From Weizmannia acidilactici (GTDB lineage: Bacteria; Bacillota; Bacilli; Bacillales; Bacillaceae_C), in NCBI RefSeq assembly GCF_008974225.1, contig NZ_BKZR01000003.1, positions 47,674 to 111,673 of the forward strand: DNA of 64,000 nucleotides, written 5' to 3'. Of this stretch, positions 50,811 through 60,728 are shown piece by piece. Each line of letters begins with the position of its first letter. Positions within the stretch are counted from its first letter, which is position 1. The notes below the pieces were generated by a model. It did no database searches, had not been told where the DNA came from, and saw only the letters and a list, made by a program, of their open reading frames with translations. A program made the translations under genes and the position numbers.

Positions 50811-50893
50811 GTTGCCCGTATATTTTTGGCGACGCTGATCTCTAAGTTTGAGTCGACATTTGGCAAATCTAGCCTGCTCATCTGAAAGCCCAA

Positions 50894-50931
50894 CAAAAAA
50901 CTGCTGCAGATAAAGATACAGCAGTTTTTTT
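50894..50931. terminator. Terminator of the men operon
   Basis: AAAAAACTGCTG (50895-50906) pairs with CAGCAGTTTTTT (50919-50930); placed just behind the menC stop and symmetrical. Confidence 0.85.
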
Positions 50932-50934
50932 CTT

Positions 50935-52038
50935 TCAAAATACTTCCTTGTATATCCGGACTTTTTCCATATACGCCTGGTTCAACCCGAATCCGATTCC
51001 CGATTCATTCGAAAGCTGAATTTTTCCATTTTCTACCTTGATTTCGGGAACAATAATATCTTTTTCCCAAAAACGGCTTGAAGCAGAGATATCGCCCGGA
51101 ATAGTGAAACCCGGCAAAGAAGCGAGCGCAAGGTTAAAGGCGCGCGAAATGCCGAATTCAATCATCCCGCCGCACCAAACCGGAATGCCTCGGGCCGCAC
51201 AAAGATCATGAAGCCGGATGGCCGGCCACAAACCGCCGACCCGGCCGATTTTAATATTGAGCACCCTGAAACTGCCGAGGCGGAGCGCGCTTTCCGCATC
51301 ATGGTACGTCACGATGCTTTCATCAAGGCAAACCGGCGTTTTCAACTGTTTTTGCAATAAGGCATGATCCACAATATCATCGGCGGCAAGCGGCTGTTCA
51401 ATCATCATAAGCCCGTACCGGTCCAGTTTCTCAAGCTGGGGCAAATCTTCCAATGTATAAGCGGAATTCGCATCCGCCATAAGCGCCAAATCTGGAAAGT
51501 TGCGGCGGATCTCACGGATGAACGATTCATCATGGCCGGGCTTGATTTTTACTTTGACTCTTTCATAGCCATCGCCAAGAAATGATTCGATTTGCCGCAG
51601 TGCTTCCGCTGTATCATGGCTGCCGACCGCAACGCCGGCAGCCACCGTTTCCCGCGTGCCGCCGATCAGTTTCCATAGCGGAATGCCTTTCTTTTTTGCA
51701 TACAGATCCCAAATGGCTGTTTCAATCCCGGCTTTTGCCATATGGTTGCGCCGGACTGCACGGAAACGTTCACTCACTTCTTTCGGGTGAAAGATTGGCT
51801 TTTTCATGAGTAGCGGGATCAGGACGTCTTTCAGTATATGGAAACACGTCCGTACTGTCTCTTCCGTATACCACGGCGTCGAAAAAGCGATGGCTTCCCC
51901 GTATCCGGTCACACCGTCTTTGTCCGTTACTTCAAGCATGATCGCTTCCCGTTCCACCACTTTTTCAAGTGCATTTTCAAACGGGGATTTGAGCGCCATT
52001 TTTATGACCGATAACTGGACCCTCTCAATTTTCATCAT
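50935..52038 (-). CDS. menC: o-Succinylbenzoate synthase MenC
   Basis: 367 residues of the enolase superfamily, muconate-cycloisomerase/OSBS group. The K-x-K acid-base motif is V-K-V-K-I near residue 162; metal ligands are in A-D-A-N-S near 188, I-E-Q-P near 214 and L-D-E-S near 239. It dehydrates SHCHC to o-succinylbenzoate. The start ATG 52038 overlaps the menE stop by four bases, showing translational coupling. Last gene of menFDHBEC. Confidence 0.94.
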   Translation of the reverse strand: MMKIERVQLSVIKMALKSPFENALEKVVEREAIMLEVTDKDGVTGYGEAIAFSTPWYTEETVRTCFHILKDVLIPLLMKKPIFHPKEVSERFRAVRRNHMAKAGIETAIWDLYAKKKGIPLWKLIGGTRETVAAGVAVGSHDTAEALRQIESFLGDGYERVKVKIKPGHDESFIREIRRNFPDLALMADANSAYTLEDLPQLEKLDRYGLMMIEQPLAADDIVDHALLQKQLKTPVCLDESIVTYHDAESALRLGSFRVLNIKIGRVGGLWPAIRLHDLCAARGIPVWCGGMIEFGISRAFNLALASLPGFTIPGDISASSRFWEKDIIVPEIKVENGKIQLSNESGIGFGLNQAYMEKVRIYKEVF

Positions 52039-53489
52039 GACGGCAGCCACTCCAAAAGTTTTCTGCGCATCAATTTATTGGATGCATTGCGCGGCAAGTC
52101 CGATACGGTAAAAAATTTTTTCGGGATTTTGTATTTCGCAAGGCGTACTTCACAAAATGCCTGGAGTTCGCTTTCTAAAACTTCTTTTTTTGTGACAATA
52201 AAAGCCGCCGGCACCTGGCCCCATTTTTCGTCTTCCATCCCTACGACGCCGGCTTCCAATATATCCGGATGGGCCAGGAGCACTTCCTCAACCTCGGCCG
52301 GGTAAATATTTTCCCCGCCGGAAATAATCAGATCCGACCGCCTGTCCATTACATATAAAAAGCCTTCGTCATCGAGATAGCCGATATCGCCGGTAAAAAA
52401 CCAGCCATCTCGGAAGCTTTTTTCGTTGGCATCCGGGCGGTTCAAATATCCGATCGTGACATTCGGCCCTTTGACAGCAATTTCCCCATGCTCAAACGGC
52501 TTGCATTCCCTGCCTTCAGAAACAATGCGAATCTGTGCAGGAAACAATGGTTTTCCTGCGGATCCGATTTTCCGCAGGCTGTCTTCCGGCGCAAGTGTCA
52601 CGATTTGGGAGGACGTTTCGGTCATGCCATATGATTGGAATACAGAAATTTGCTTTTCGGCGCAAGCCTCAAGAAGCGGGCGCGGCGCCGGCCCCCCGCC
52701 GAGGAGCATACAGCGCACGTTCGGATGAAGCGATTTTTCCCCAAGTTCGTTTAAAATCCGCTGCAATGTGTTGGCCACAACCGACATGATCGTAATGCAG
52801 CCCGATTGCAGCAGTTTGACGGCCTCTTTTTCATTAAATTTTTCCATTAAATAGACCGGCATGCCGTAAAAAACGGAACGCATGAGGATAGAAAAACCGC
52901 TGATATGAAAAAGCGGCACTGCGCACAGCCATACATCTTCCTCCCTCAAGCCGAGATTCAGCGCAGATCCGGCTGCGCTCCACCAGTGGTTGCCGTAAGT
53001 CTGCAGCACGCCCTTTGGCTTGCCGGTCGTTCCGGACGTGTACATGATCGAGCAGACATCATCGAGTGTAAACTCTGCTGCTTCTTCGTAATCGGCAGAA
53101 GGCAAAGCAGCAAGCGTTTCTCGTTGAATGACCTGCACTTTCTCTTTTAGCACAACCGATTTTTCCTGAAAATCTTTTTCCGTAATCAGCCATTTTGCTC
53201 CGCTGTCCTGCAACTGGTACTGCATCTCAACTGTTGTCAAACGGTGATTGAGAAAAAGCGTGCGTACGCGCAGCTGCTGCAGGGCATGGAGGATGACTAC
53301 TGTTTGCGGGCGGTTTTTTAATAAGACGGCAGCTGTATCTTCCGGCTGCATACCGCGACCAGCCAGTTTTTGTGCCGTTTCTTTCACCTGCTTGTATAAC
53401 TCGACAAAAGTGAGTATTCCATCTTTAAACACAAGCGCCGTACGGTTCGGCGTCAAGTATGCCCGTTGTTTTAAAAAATTGGGTAACAT
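52035..53489 (-). CDS. menE: o-Succinylbenzoate-CoA ligase MenE
   Basis: 484 residues, acyl-adenylate-forming family. AMP-binding P-loop Y-T-S-G-T-T-G-K-P-K-G near residue 151, adenylation motif Q-S-Y-G-M-T-E-T near 285, and G-W-F-F-T-G-D near 363. It makes OSB-CoA for MenB. ATG 53489 (M-L-P-N-F-L-K) with CAGGTGATC; the longer frame is ignored. A 199-base gap separates it from menB. Confidence 0.94.
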   Translation of the reverse strand: MLPNFLKQRAYLTPNRTALVFKDGILTFVELYKQVKETAQKLAGRGMQPEDTAAVLLKNRPQTVVILHALQQLRVRTLFLNHRLTTVEMQYQLQDSGAKWLITEKDFQEKSVVLKEKVQVIQRETLAALPSADYEEAAEFTLDDVCSIMYTSGTTGKPKGVLQTYGNHWWSAAGSALNLGLREEDVWLCAVPLFHISGFSILMRSVFYGMPVYLMEKFNEKEAVKLLQSGCITIMSVVANTLQRILNELGEKSLHPNVRCMLLGGGPAPRPLLEACAEKQISVFQSYGMTETSSQIVTLAPEDSLRKIGSAGKPLFPAQIRIVSEGRECKPFEHGEIAVKGPNVTIGYLNRPDANEKSFRDGWFFTGDIGYLDDEGFLYVMDRRSDLIISGGENIYPAEVEEVLLAHPDILEAGVVGMEDEKWGQVPAAFIVTKKEVLESELQAFCEVRLAKYKIPKKFFTVSDLPRNASNKLMRRKLLEWLPS

Positions 53490-53688
53490 ATGATCACCTG
53501 AATTGAAATCGTTCATTTTGAAAAAAGCAGCTTGTTAAAGGAAGTCGCCTTTCATGACACAGTCTTCAGTATTCCTTCAAAAAGACAATTGCCCCAAAAA
53601 CTGCCGCTTATATATTCTTTCTCCCTGCTGATTAAAAAACATTGATAAGAATTTAGGCTGCCTCAATCAGAGACAGCCCATTTTTCGA

Positions 53689-54507
53689 TCACGGGAAACG
53701 CGGGAATTGGCCAAAGTCCGGTTTGCGTTTTTCCTTGAACGCGTCGCGGCCTTCTTTCGCTTCATCCGTTGTGTAATACAAGAGCGTCGCATCCCCCGCA
53801 AATTGCTGCAAGCCGGCAAGCCCGTCCGTATCAGCGTTGAACGCGGCCTTTAAGAAGCGGATCGCCATCGGGCTTTTCTCAAGGATTTCTTCCGCCCATT
53901 TGATCGTTTCTTCTTCAAGTTTTTCAAGCGGCACAACCGCATTGACGAGCCCCATTTCCAATGCTTCCTGCGCATTGTACTGGCGGCACAGGTACCAGAT
54001 TTCGCGCGCTTTTTTGTGACCGACGATTCTTGCCAAGTAACCGGCGCCGTAACCGCCGTCGAAGCTGCCGACTTTCGGTCCGGTTTGCCCGAAGATCGCA
54101 TTGTCCGCCGCAATTGTCAAATCGCAGACAACATGCAGCACATGGCCGCCCCCGATCGCATAGCCGGCAACCATTGCGATGACCGGTTTCGGGATGACGC
54201 GGATTAAACGCTGAAGATCCAGCACGTTCAAACGCGGAATATTGTCTTTTCCGACATAGCCGCCGTTGCCGCGCACTTTTTGGTCGCCGCCGGAGCAGAA
54301 TGCCTTGTCCCCCATTCCCGTCAAAATAATGACGCCAATTTTGGAGTCATCGCGCGCCCTCGTAAAAGCGTCATACATTTCATTTACCGTTTCAGGGCGG
54401 AAAGCATTGCGCACATGGGGACGGTTAATCGTAATCTTGGCAATTCCGTTGTAAGATTCGTATAAAATATCTTCATACTCATGTTCCGTTTTCCATTCGA
54501 CTGCCAT
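53689..54507 (-). CDS. menB: 1,4-Dihydroxy-2-naphthoyl-CoA synthase MenB
   Basis: 272 residues of the crotonase fold. Oxyanion-hole glycines in C-S-G-G-D-Q near residue 82 and G-G-G-H-V-L near 131, plus the MenB-specific S-F-D-G-G-Y-G-A-G-Y. It cyclises OSB-CoA. ATG 54507 has AAAGGAGG; the longer frame start is not conserved in character. No terminator was seen between menB and menE. Confidence 0.95.
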   Translation of the reverse strand: MAVEWKTEHEYEDILYESYNGIAKITINRPHVRNAFRPETVNEMYDAFTRARDDSKIGVIILTGMGDKAFCSGGDQKVRGNGGYVGKDNIPRLNVLDLQRLIRVIPKPVIAMVAGYAIGGGHVLHVVCDLTIAADNAIFGQTGPKVGSFDGGYGAGYLARIVGHKKAREIWYLCRQYNAQEALEMGLVNAVVPLEKLEEETIKWAEEILEKSPMAIRFLKAAFNADTDGLAGLQQFAGDATLLYYTTDEAKEGRDAFKEKRKPDFGQFPRFP

Positions 54508-54547
54508 GAAGTGTTCCTCCTTTATACGTACATTCTTTGACAATTTA

Positions 54548-55351
54548 TCAACAATTTTTTAAAAATCCCTTTACCATTGTACCAAACTTTCGTGGATCTT
54601 CCGCATGAATTGCATGGCCGGCATGCGAAAAAATAATTTTTTTCGCATGCGGCATCCTCGCTTTCATTTCTTCGGCAATCCGGCAAAATTTCGGATCCCC
54701 TTCGCCGGCAGTAAGCAATACAGGAAAGTCAAGTTTCTGGAGGCAATCCCACCATGACGGCTGGGCTCCTGTTCCCATACCGCGCAGGCTGTTTGCCAAT
54801 CCAACCGGGTCATTTTCCAGGCGTTGCGTACGGATTTTCTCCCGGACATCAGCCGCAAGCTTTTTCTGCGATTCAAACAGCGGAATATTTGTCCAATAAT
54901 CTACAAACGCTTCGATCCCTTCCGATAAAATCCGGTCCGCCAGCTGTTCATCCTGCTTTCTGCGCGCCGCCCGTTCCGCCTCTGTTTTTAAGCCGGGGGA
55001 CGCGCTCTCCAGCACAAGTTTTTTCACCATTTGCGGATACAGCACCGCGAATGTGAGCGCCAGCCGCCCACCCATAGAATAGCCAAGAACGGAGGCCTGG
55101 TCGATTCCAAATTGTTCCAAAACAGCACGCAGATCCGCTGCCGCTTTTTGAATCGCATAACGCCCTGCATCATCCGGTTTGGCTGTTTTGCCGTGCCCAA
55201 TAATGTCGACGAAAATACAGCGGAACTCATCCTGCAGCAAAGTCGCTATTTCTTTCCAGATATCCCCATTTCCTGTAAAACCATGCAAAAGCAGCAGCGG
55301 CTCGCCCTTGCCGGCCGTTTCCACATGATATTCCAAGCCATTGATTTTCAT
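54548..55351 (-). CDS. menH: SHCHC synthase MenH (YtxM)
   Basis: 267 residues, alpha/beta hydrolase. Nucleophile elbow G-Y-S-M-G-G near residue 93 and catalytic histidine in H-A-G-H-A-I-H near 244. It removes pyruvate from SEPHCHC to give SHCHC, the substrate of MenC. Its ATG overlaps the menD stop by four bases (ATGA), as in other Bacillus men operons. Confidence 0.92.
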   Translation of the reverse strand: MKINGLEYHVETAGKGEPLLLLHGFTGNGDIWKEIATLLQDEFRCIFVDIIGHGKTAKPDDAGRYAIQKAAADLRAVLEQFGIDQASVLGYSMGGRLALTFAVLYPQMVKKLVLESASPGLKTEAERAARRKQDEQLADRILSEGIEAFVDYWTNIPLFESQKKLAADVREKIRTQRLENDPVGLANSLRGMGTGAQPSWWDCLQKLDFPVLLTAGEGDPKFCRIAEEMKARMPHAKKIIFSHAGHAIHAEDPRKFGTMVKGFLKNC

Positions 55352-57093
55352 TGATTTTCACCTTGAAAATAAGTTTCCATTTCCCGGGAAACTTGCATCC
55401 ACATTCTCCGGTGGTTTTCGACGTTTTTGGCGCGGTCCGTCTGTACTTCGATGACTTGCAGCCCGTTTTCGTAACCGGAAAGCGCCCCGCGGAATTCCTT
55501 CCAATCACGCGGCTTTACATAGCGCCCGTCGTACATCTTTACCGCATATTCAAACTCAAGGCCGGTCGGAGTACCGAACAGCCTTTCAAAGTTTTTCGGC
55601 TCGTTTGATTGCGGCAAAAACGAGAAGATCCCGCCGCCATTATTATTGATTAAAATGACACAAAGATTGAGCTTGTGCATTTTTGCCATCAGCAAGCCGT
55701 TTAAATCATGAAAAAAAGACAAGTCGCCGATCAACAAATACGCTTTGCCGGCACTTGCGCTTACACCCGCCGCACTGGATACAACACCGTCAATACCGTT
55801 CGCTCCCCGGTTGGCCAAAATCCGGATATTTTTGCTGTTCACCTGGAAAAATGTGTCAACATCGCGGATCGGCATGCTATTGCCGACAAAAAGCGTGCTG
55901 CCATCCGGCAAAAGTTTGGCAAGTTCCGTTACCGTTTTTCCTTCATCGAGCCCTTTTTCCGTCTCCATCGCAATTTCCACAATACTCCGGGCCCGTTCGT
56001 TCAACGTGTGCCACATCGTGAACCATGAGGAATGGGAATCCATCGAAACAGCAGATGCCAATTTATTGCAAAAAGCGATTTCATCACAGTAAACGACGGT
56101 TGTCCCGCGTTTGACCGGATCGCGCCAGCCGTTTCCGCCATCCACGACAAAATGGTCGACTGTTTCCAATTTTTTCAAAAGAAGCGTCAGCGATTTTGAA
56201 ACCGGCATCGCCCCAAAGCGGATTACAACATCCGGTGCAAGGTAGCCCGCCCATTTTGGATCTTTTAACAAGGAATCATAATTTTCAATGATCCGTTCTT
56301 TCCCGTGCTTTCCGCTCCGCAGCTGCGACAGCGGATCTGCCAAAATCGGATAGCCGGTTTTCTCGCTGAGCGTGAGGACCGCTTCAGGAAACCCGGGTTC
56401 ATCGATCGTTCCGCAAATAATCAGCCCCCGTTCTTTAGGACGGATGGCTGCGGCAATTTTTTGAATCTCGCCGCCTCCAAGCTCAAGTTTTCCAATCGCG
56501 CTTCCAATTGCCTGGTTTTCTTCCTTACAGGCAAAAGGGGGAGGATCCAAAACCGGCACCAAAGGTTCCCGAAGCGGGAAATTCAGATGTACGGGCCCTG
56601 CCGGCTGCTGCACCGCCGTTACAACCGCCCTGGTTGCCGTTTGCCGTACAAATTGCAGCACTTCTCCCCCCGCTTCCGGCAGTGGCATTTCCTCAAACCA
56701 TTTGGCATGCGGACCGTACAGCCGGATCTGGTCAATGGCCTGCGGTGCGCCGACATTGCGCAGTTCATGCGGCCGGTCTGCCGTCAGTACAATCAGCGGC
56801 ACCCGCGAAATATTTGCCTCCGCAACAGCCGGGAAATAGTTGGCGGCGGCGGTTCCCGATGTACAGAGGAGCACGACCGGTTTCCGCATTTCTTTTGCCA
56901 TGCCGAGCGCAAAAAAAGCCGCCGACCGCTCATCAATATCGATATAAATTTGAAAATTGGGATGTTCCGCAAGCAGCATCGCAATCGGCGTGGACCGCGA
57001 TCCAGGGCTGACCACGGCATGGCGGACGCCCATCGCGGACAGCTGCCTGATAAAAGTTGCCAAATACGTTGTCATGATTTCCTGGTGTTCCAC
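55348..57093 (-). CDS. menD: SEPHCHC synthase MenD
   Basis: 581 residues, thiamine-diphosphate enzyme adding succinic semialdehyde-ThDP to isochorismate. The N-terminal V-S-P-G-S-R-S-T-P near residue 28 and the ThDP-metal motif G-D-L-S-F-F-H-D followed by N-N-N-G-G-G near residue 440-470 are intact. The start is GTG 57093 with TTTAGGAGGAAAATAG, one base after the menF stop. Confidence 0.95.
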   Translation of the reverse strand: MEHQEIMTTYLATFIRQLSAMGVRHAVVSPGSRSTPIAMLLAEHPNFQIYIDIDERSAAFFALGMAKEMRKPVVLLCTSGTAAANYFPAVAEANISRVPLIVLTADRPHELRNVGAPQAIDQIRLYGPHAKWFEEMPLPEAGGEVLQFVRQTATRAVVTAVQQPAGPVHLNFPLREPLVPVLDPPPFACKEENQAIGSAIGKLELGGGEIQKIAAAIRPKERGLIICGTIDEPGFPEAVLTLSEKTGYPILADPLSQLRSGKHGKERIIENYDSLLKDPKWAGYLAPDVVIRFGAMPVSKSLTLLLKKLETVDHFVVDGGNGWRDPVKRGTTVVYCDEIAFCNKLASAVSMDSHSSWFTMWHTLNERARSIVEIAMETEKGLDEGKTVTELAKLLPDGSTLFVGNSMPIRDVDTFFQVNSKNIRILANRGANGIDGVVSSAAGVSASAGKAYLLIGDLSFFHDLNGLLMAKMHKLNLCVILINNNGGGIFSFLPQSNEPKNFERLFGTPTGLEFEYAVKMYDGRYVKPRDWKEFRGALSGYENGLQVIEVQTDRAKNVENHRRMWMQVSREMETYFQGENQ

Positions 57094-57094
57094 T

Positions 57095-58462
57095 CTATTT
57101 TCCTCCTAAAGCACGCAGCATCGGGGTAAATTTGACACCCGTTTCTTTATACTCTTCTTCCGGTACTGAATCTGCGACCACGCCGCAGCCGGCATAGAGG
57201 TAAGCGTGGTCCTCTTTCAAAAGCCCTGACCGGATACCAACGCAAAACTCGCCATTGCCCCTGTAATCCACCCAACCGAGCGGCGCCCCGTAAAGCCCCC
57301 GATCCATTTTTTCCAGGCGGCGGATTGCTTCCAAGGCGCATTTCCGCGGGATTCCCCCGAGGGCAGGCGTCGGGTGCAACGCTTTTGCCAATTTAAAAAT
57401 TGTCGTTTCTTTATCTTTAACCGTGCCCGTTACCGGCGTGTACAAATGCTGGATATCGCGCATTTTCATCAATACCGGCGCATCCGGCACAATGAGTTCG
57501 CTGCAAAAAGGTGCGAGCACATTTTGGATCATAGAAACGACAAAACGGTGTTCGTTTAAATTTTTCTTATCTGAAAGCAGCATTCCGCCCAATTTCAGAT
57601 CTTCTGCTTCATCCCGGCCCCGTTTGATCGAACCGGCCAGGCAAGTCGATAAAATTTCACGGTCCGTTTTCCTGATCAGTCTTTCCGGCGAGGCCCCCAC
57701 AAAACTTTCATTTTCCTCTTCCAGCACAAACAAATAGCTTTCATGCTGCTGTTCGGACAAAGCTAAAAGCACAGCATCAGGGTTCACGGCACCGTCATAA
57801 GCCATCTCCATTTTTCTTGCGAGCACGACTTTATCCATTTCACCTTTTTGAATGAGTCTTACCGCATTCGCGACACTTTCTTTCCATTTTGCCGCGCTGA
57901 TTTCCCGCACATATTTTACTTTCGGAAGAGCCGGATCACGAGGACTTTTTGTTAAAAGCCTGCGTGCGGTTTCTTCCGCTCCCCGCATGCCGCCTGGCAG
58001 GTCCTGTCCATTTGAAATTGCATTTACGGTGAGGTAGACCGCATCTTTTTTAAAGGTAAAAAGAATTTGCGGAATGCGGAATATCCCCTGCCCGAATGCT
58101 GCCCATTCCCGTTTTCCGAGCGTCTGATCAAACGCAAAACCGCCGAAAAGAAGCGGGCCTGTCCCCATTTCCTGGATTTCCTGATCAATTTCCATCCGTC
58201 CCGCCAGTTCATTCCATTCTTTTTCAATCTGCGCAAAACCGTCCGCTTCCGTGACGCGAAAGGTGCGCACATCGCCGAATCCGATAAATACAATTTCACG
58301 CTGTGGATCCTGCCAATAAAACCGGTTTCCGTAAAAGAGATGAGCGCCCGCATTAAATAATTGAAATGGTCCGGGCACCGCTTGGCAGTTCACCACCTTG
58401 CTGTACAGTTTTTGGACCGGCGGATTTTTCTCCTTTAATATATATGAGTTATTTTTAGCCAA
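57095..58462 (-). CDS. menF: Isochorismate synthase MenF
   Basis: 455 residues, chorismate-binding family. C-terminal catalytic features: C-L-A-G-S-I-K-R-G near residue 285, P-V-T-G-T-V-K-D near 353, and H-P-T-P-A-L-G-G near 373. It starts menaquinone synthesis. The start is TTG 58462 (reading M-A-K-N-N-S-Y) with GGAGGAGATC; the longer frame that reaches 58531 has no ribosome binding site. First gene of menFDHBEC, divergent from menA. Confidence 0.94.
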   Translation of the reverse strand: MAKNNSYILKEKNPPVQKLYSKVVNCQAVPGPFQLFNAGAHLFYGNRFYWQDPQREIVFIGFGDVRTFRVTEADGFAQIEKEWNELAGRMEIDQEIQEMGTGPLLFGGFAFDQTLGKREWAAFGQGIFRIPQILFTFKKDAVYLTVNAISNGQDLPGGMRGAEETARRLLTKSPRDPALPKVKYVREISAAKWKESVANAVRLIQKGEMDKVVLARKMEMAYDGAVNPDAVLLALSEQQHESYLFVLEEENESFVGASPERLIRKTDREILSTCLAGSIKRGRDEAEDLKLGGMLLSDKKNLNEHRFVVSMIQNVLAPFCSELIVPDAPVLMKMRDIQHLYTPVTGTVKDKETTIFKLAKALHPTPALGGIPRKCALEAIRRLEKMDRGLYGAPLGWVDYRGNGEFCVGIRSGLLKEDHAYLYAGCGVVADSVPEEEYKETGVKFTPMLRALGGK

Positions 58463-58707
58463 AAGATCTCCTCCAAACAAAATCATACTTAAGGCCAATC
58501 CATCTATTCCAGTATTCCGGAGCAGAAACATTACATTTTTGTGAACATATCCTTCTCTATTATATAGAATCCGTCAACCGAATTCAGCAAAACGGCTTAA
58601 AATAAGATTCTGTTACAAATACATTGACACTTTATGATTATTTACCTAAACTTTAAATGTACTAATTTTGTCATATATTTTTTGATAGAAAGATAAAGGA
58701 GAGAAAG
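58463..58707. promoter_or_regulatory. Divergent menF/menA promoter region
   Basis: 245 bases. For menA a TTGACA (58624-58629), 17-base spacer and TAAACT (58647-58652) can be seen on the plus strand. For menF a TATAAT-like box lies near 58560 on the minus strand with a poor -35. Confidence 0.55.
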
Positions 58708-59634
58708 ATGATGAATGCGCAATCTTCTCCGGCAATCCACCCTGATAAAGGCTGGCGGATTTGGTGGCAATTGACGCGTCCCCATACATTAACGGCCGGA
58801 TTTGTGCCCGTGATCCTTGGTACAGTGCTGGCTTTGGGCAAAACCCGCATAGATCTGATGCTGTTTGCGGCTATGATGGTGGCAACACTTTTAATTCAGG
58901 CTGCGGCCAATATGTTTAATGAATATTACGATTTTAAGCGTGGTCTCGACAATGAGCATTCCGTCGGGATCGGTGGGGCGATCGTCAGAAACGACGTAAA
59001 GCCAAAAACCGTGCTGCATTTAGCACTTGCGTTTTTTGGCGCGGCCATTTTGTTCGGCGCCTATATTTGCGCGGAAAGCTCCTGGTGGATTGCACTTATC
59101 GGGTCTGTCTGCATGCTTGTTGCGTATCTTTATACGGCAGGGCCTTTCCCGATTTCATCCACCCCGCTCGGTGAACTGATTTCAGGCTTTTTCATGGGTG
59201 TCATTATTATATTACTATCATTTTTTATTCAGACAAAAACGATTACATGGCCGATTGTATTTGTCTCGATTCCGATTATGATTCTAATCGGTGCGATCAT
59301 GCTGTCCAATAACATCCGCGATTTGGACGGCGACAAAGCAAACGGCAGAAAAACGATTGCGATCCTGCTCGGGCGGAAAGGCGCCATCATCCTTTTAGCC
59401 GTGATGTTTGCCCTTTCCTACCTGTGGATGGTCGGGCTCGTCTTATTCGGCGTTGTGACCCCGTGGGTGCTGCTCGTGCTTGTCAGCGCGCCGAAACCGG
59501 TCCGTGCCATTAAAGGATTTATCGGAAAAAGCGAACCGATCCAAATGCTGCCTGCCATGAAAGCGACGGCACAAACGAATACCATTTTCGGGCTGCTTTT
59601 GTCCATCAGCTTTTTAGTCGACCACTTTTTCTAA
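58708..59634 (+). CDS. menA: 1,4-Dihydroxy-2-naphthoate polyprenyltransferase MenA
   Basis: 308 residues, UbiA family, about nine membrane helices. The two aspartate-rich motifs are N-E-Y-Y-D-F-K-R-G-L-D near residue 72 and D-L-D-G-D-K-A-N-G-R near 209. It attaches the heptaprenyl chain to DHNA; the same heptaprenyl diphosphate pool would serve YtpB. ATG 58708 has AAAGGAGAG. Confidence 0.95.
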   Translation: MMNAQSSPAIHPDKGWRIWWQLTRPHTLTAGFVPVILGTVLALGKTRIDLMLFAAMMVATLLIQAAANMFNEYYDFKRGLDNEHSVGIGGAIVRNDVKPKTVLHLALAFFGAAILFGAYICAESSWWIALIGSVCMLVAYLYTAGPFPISSTPLGELISGFFMGVIIILLSFFIQTKTITWPIVFVSIPIMILIGAIMLSNNIRDLDGDKANGRKTIAILLGRKGAIILLAVMFALSYLWMVGLVLFGVVTPWVLLVLVSAPKPVRAIKGFIGKSEPIQMLPAMKATAQTNTIFGLLLSISFLVDHFF

Positions 59635-60317
59635 ATACCATCAAAACAAAAAAAGCGGCGGGGATCATGCTGTTGGCATACTCCCGCCGTTTTTATAGCT
59701 ACCTGCCCGTACTTTGTCCGGTAGACTTTCGCAATCGCCTGGACGCGGTCCGATTTTCTGTAAATGTTTGGGATGTGGTTCTTCACCGTATTGACGCTGA
59801 TATTCAAATAATCCCCAACTTCCTGGTTATTGCAGCGTTCAAGCACCAAATAAAGCACATCTTTTTCCCTCGGCGTTAACGGAAATCCGGATATGCTGCC
59901 AAACCGTTTCTTTCTCCAAAGCCATCGCCTGCCCCAAAATACCTTCGCCGATATAAAATGTTTCTCCCAGCAGCGCAGGCATATTCGTTTTTTGGATTTG
60001 ATACGCTTCATCTTCGATTTTCCCCGCATAACCAAGAACTTTCTATATTTCCAAGCAGAAGGTCAAATAGTTTTGAAAGAAGTTGGCTGATGCCCATTTT
60101 TCCGTCTGTAAAATCATTGATTAAGCGAAAAACAGGCTGGATGCCGCTGCAATGAATAAGGGAATCCCCCGCCATCGTAACAAGGTCCGGATTCAGCTTC
60201 GCATACTTTTCAACCGCAGTCTGTCCGTTTTTTACTTCATACACGGCTTTTGTAATCATGTCTCTCAATTGCATCCGCATGAATACGGCGTCATCCGTAA
60301 ACAAATACTCTTCCCAT
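59631..60317 (-). pseudogene. Wrecked regulator: CheY-like, GAF-like and LuxR-HTH pieces
   Basis: Minus-strand pieces in three frames. From ATG 60317 (GGGAG upstream) M-G-R-V-F-V, then after a shift D-D-A-V-F-M-R-M-Q-L-R-D-M-I and N-G-Q-T-A-V-E-K-Y, which looks like a CheY receiver missing a few residues. It jumps from P-D-L-V-T-M into a GAF-like part (G-I-Q-P-V-F-R-L-I-N-D-F; then in another frame E-T-F-Y-I-G-E-G-I-L-G-Q). A last frame encodes a LuxR-type HTH (L-T-P-R-E-K-D-V-L, then I-S-V-N-T-V-K-N-H). The menA terminator lies in its 3' end. Confidence 0.75.
59655..59695 (+). terminator. Terminator of menA
   Basis: CGGCGGG (59656-59662) pairs with CCCGCCG (59683-59689), followed by TTTTTAT. 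Confidence 0.8.
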
Positions 60318-60656
60318 TCCAAACTCCCTTTATCTCTGTCTGGTATTGGAACTAATCGAGCGTTAAAACAGGACCTCGATGACGAATTCCTTTTCCGCAA
60401 AACATCTGAATGTTCTTAATACGAAGAACGTACACAGGTTGATCCTAAAGCGGAGGCTTTGGCGAATCAAAGGGAATCAGCTCTTGGTTTCTAAGGCAAT
60501 TCGCTGCTGTGTATATGAGCCATCTATGGGAGACAGTGCACCGGGGTGACGGGTTTCATCGGATTTTTGAAGGACAGTTTGAATAATTTTGGAAAGGAGC
60601 TGGTATTCACCAAGAAAAAGAAAACAAAATGTCTTTATAAAATCTTAAAAAAGGAC
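60318..60656. other. Stretch between broken regulator and IS element
   Basis: About 340 bases without a gene. Nothing recognisable, except an AAAGGAG near 60592 that has no reading frame of note. Confidence 0.5.
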
Positions 60657-60673
60657 TGTCTCAGTTTGATATG

Positions 60674-60728
60674 CTCCCCTTAAGGTAGACAGATTAAAAA
60701 ATAAAAAATCTGTTTTACCTTAGGGGAG
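60674..60728 (+). promoter_or_regulatory. Long hairpin covering the orfA ribosome binding site
   Basis: A 22-base arm (60674-60695) is the near-perfect complement of 60707-60728. The right arm contains GGGGAG, the orfA Shine-Dalgarno sequence. Transcripts entering from outside would fold it and block orfA translation, a known way IS elements guard against read-through. Confidence 0.7.
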
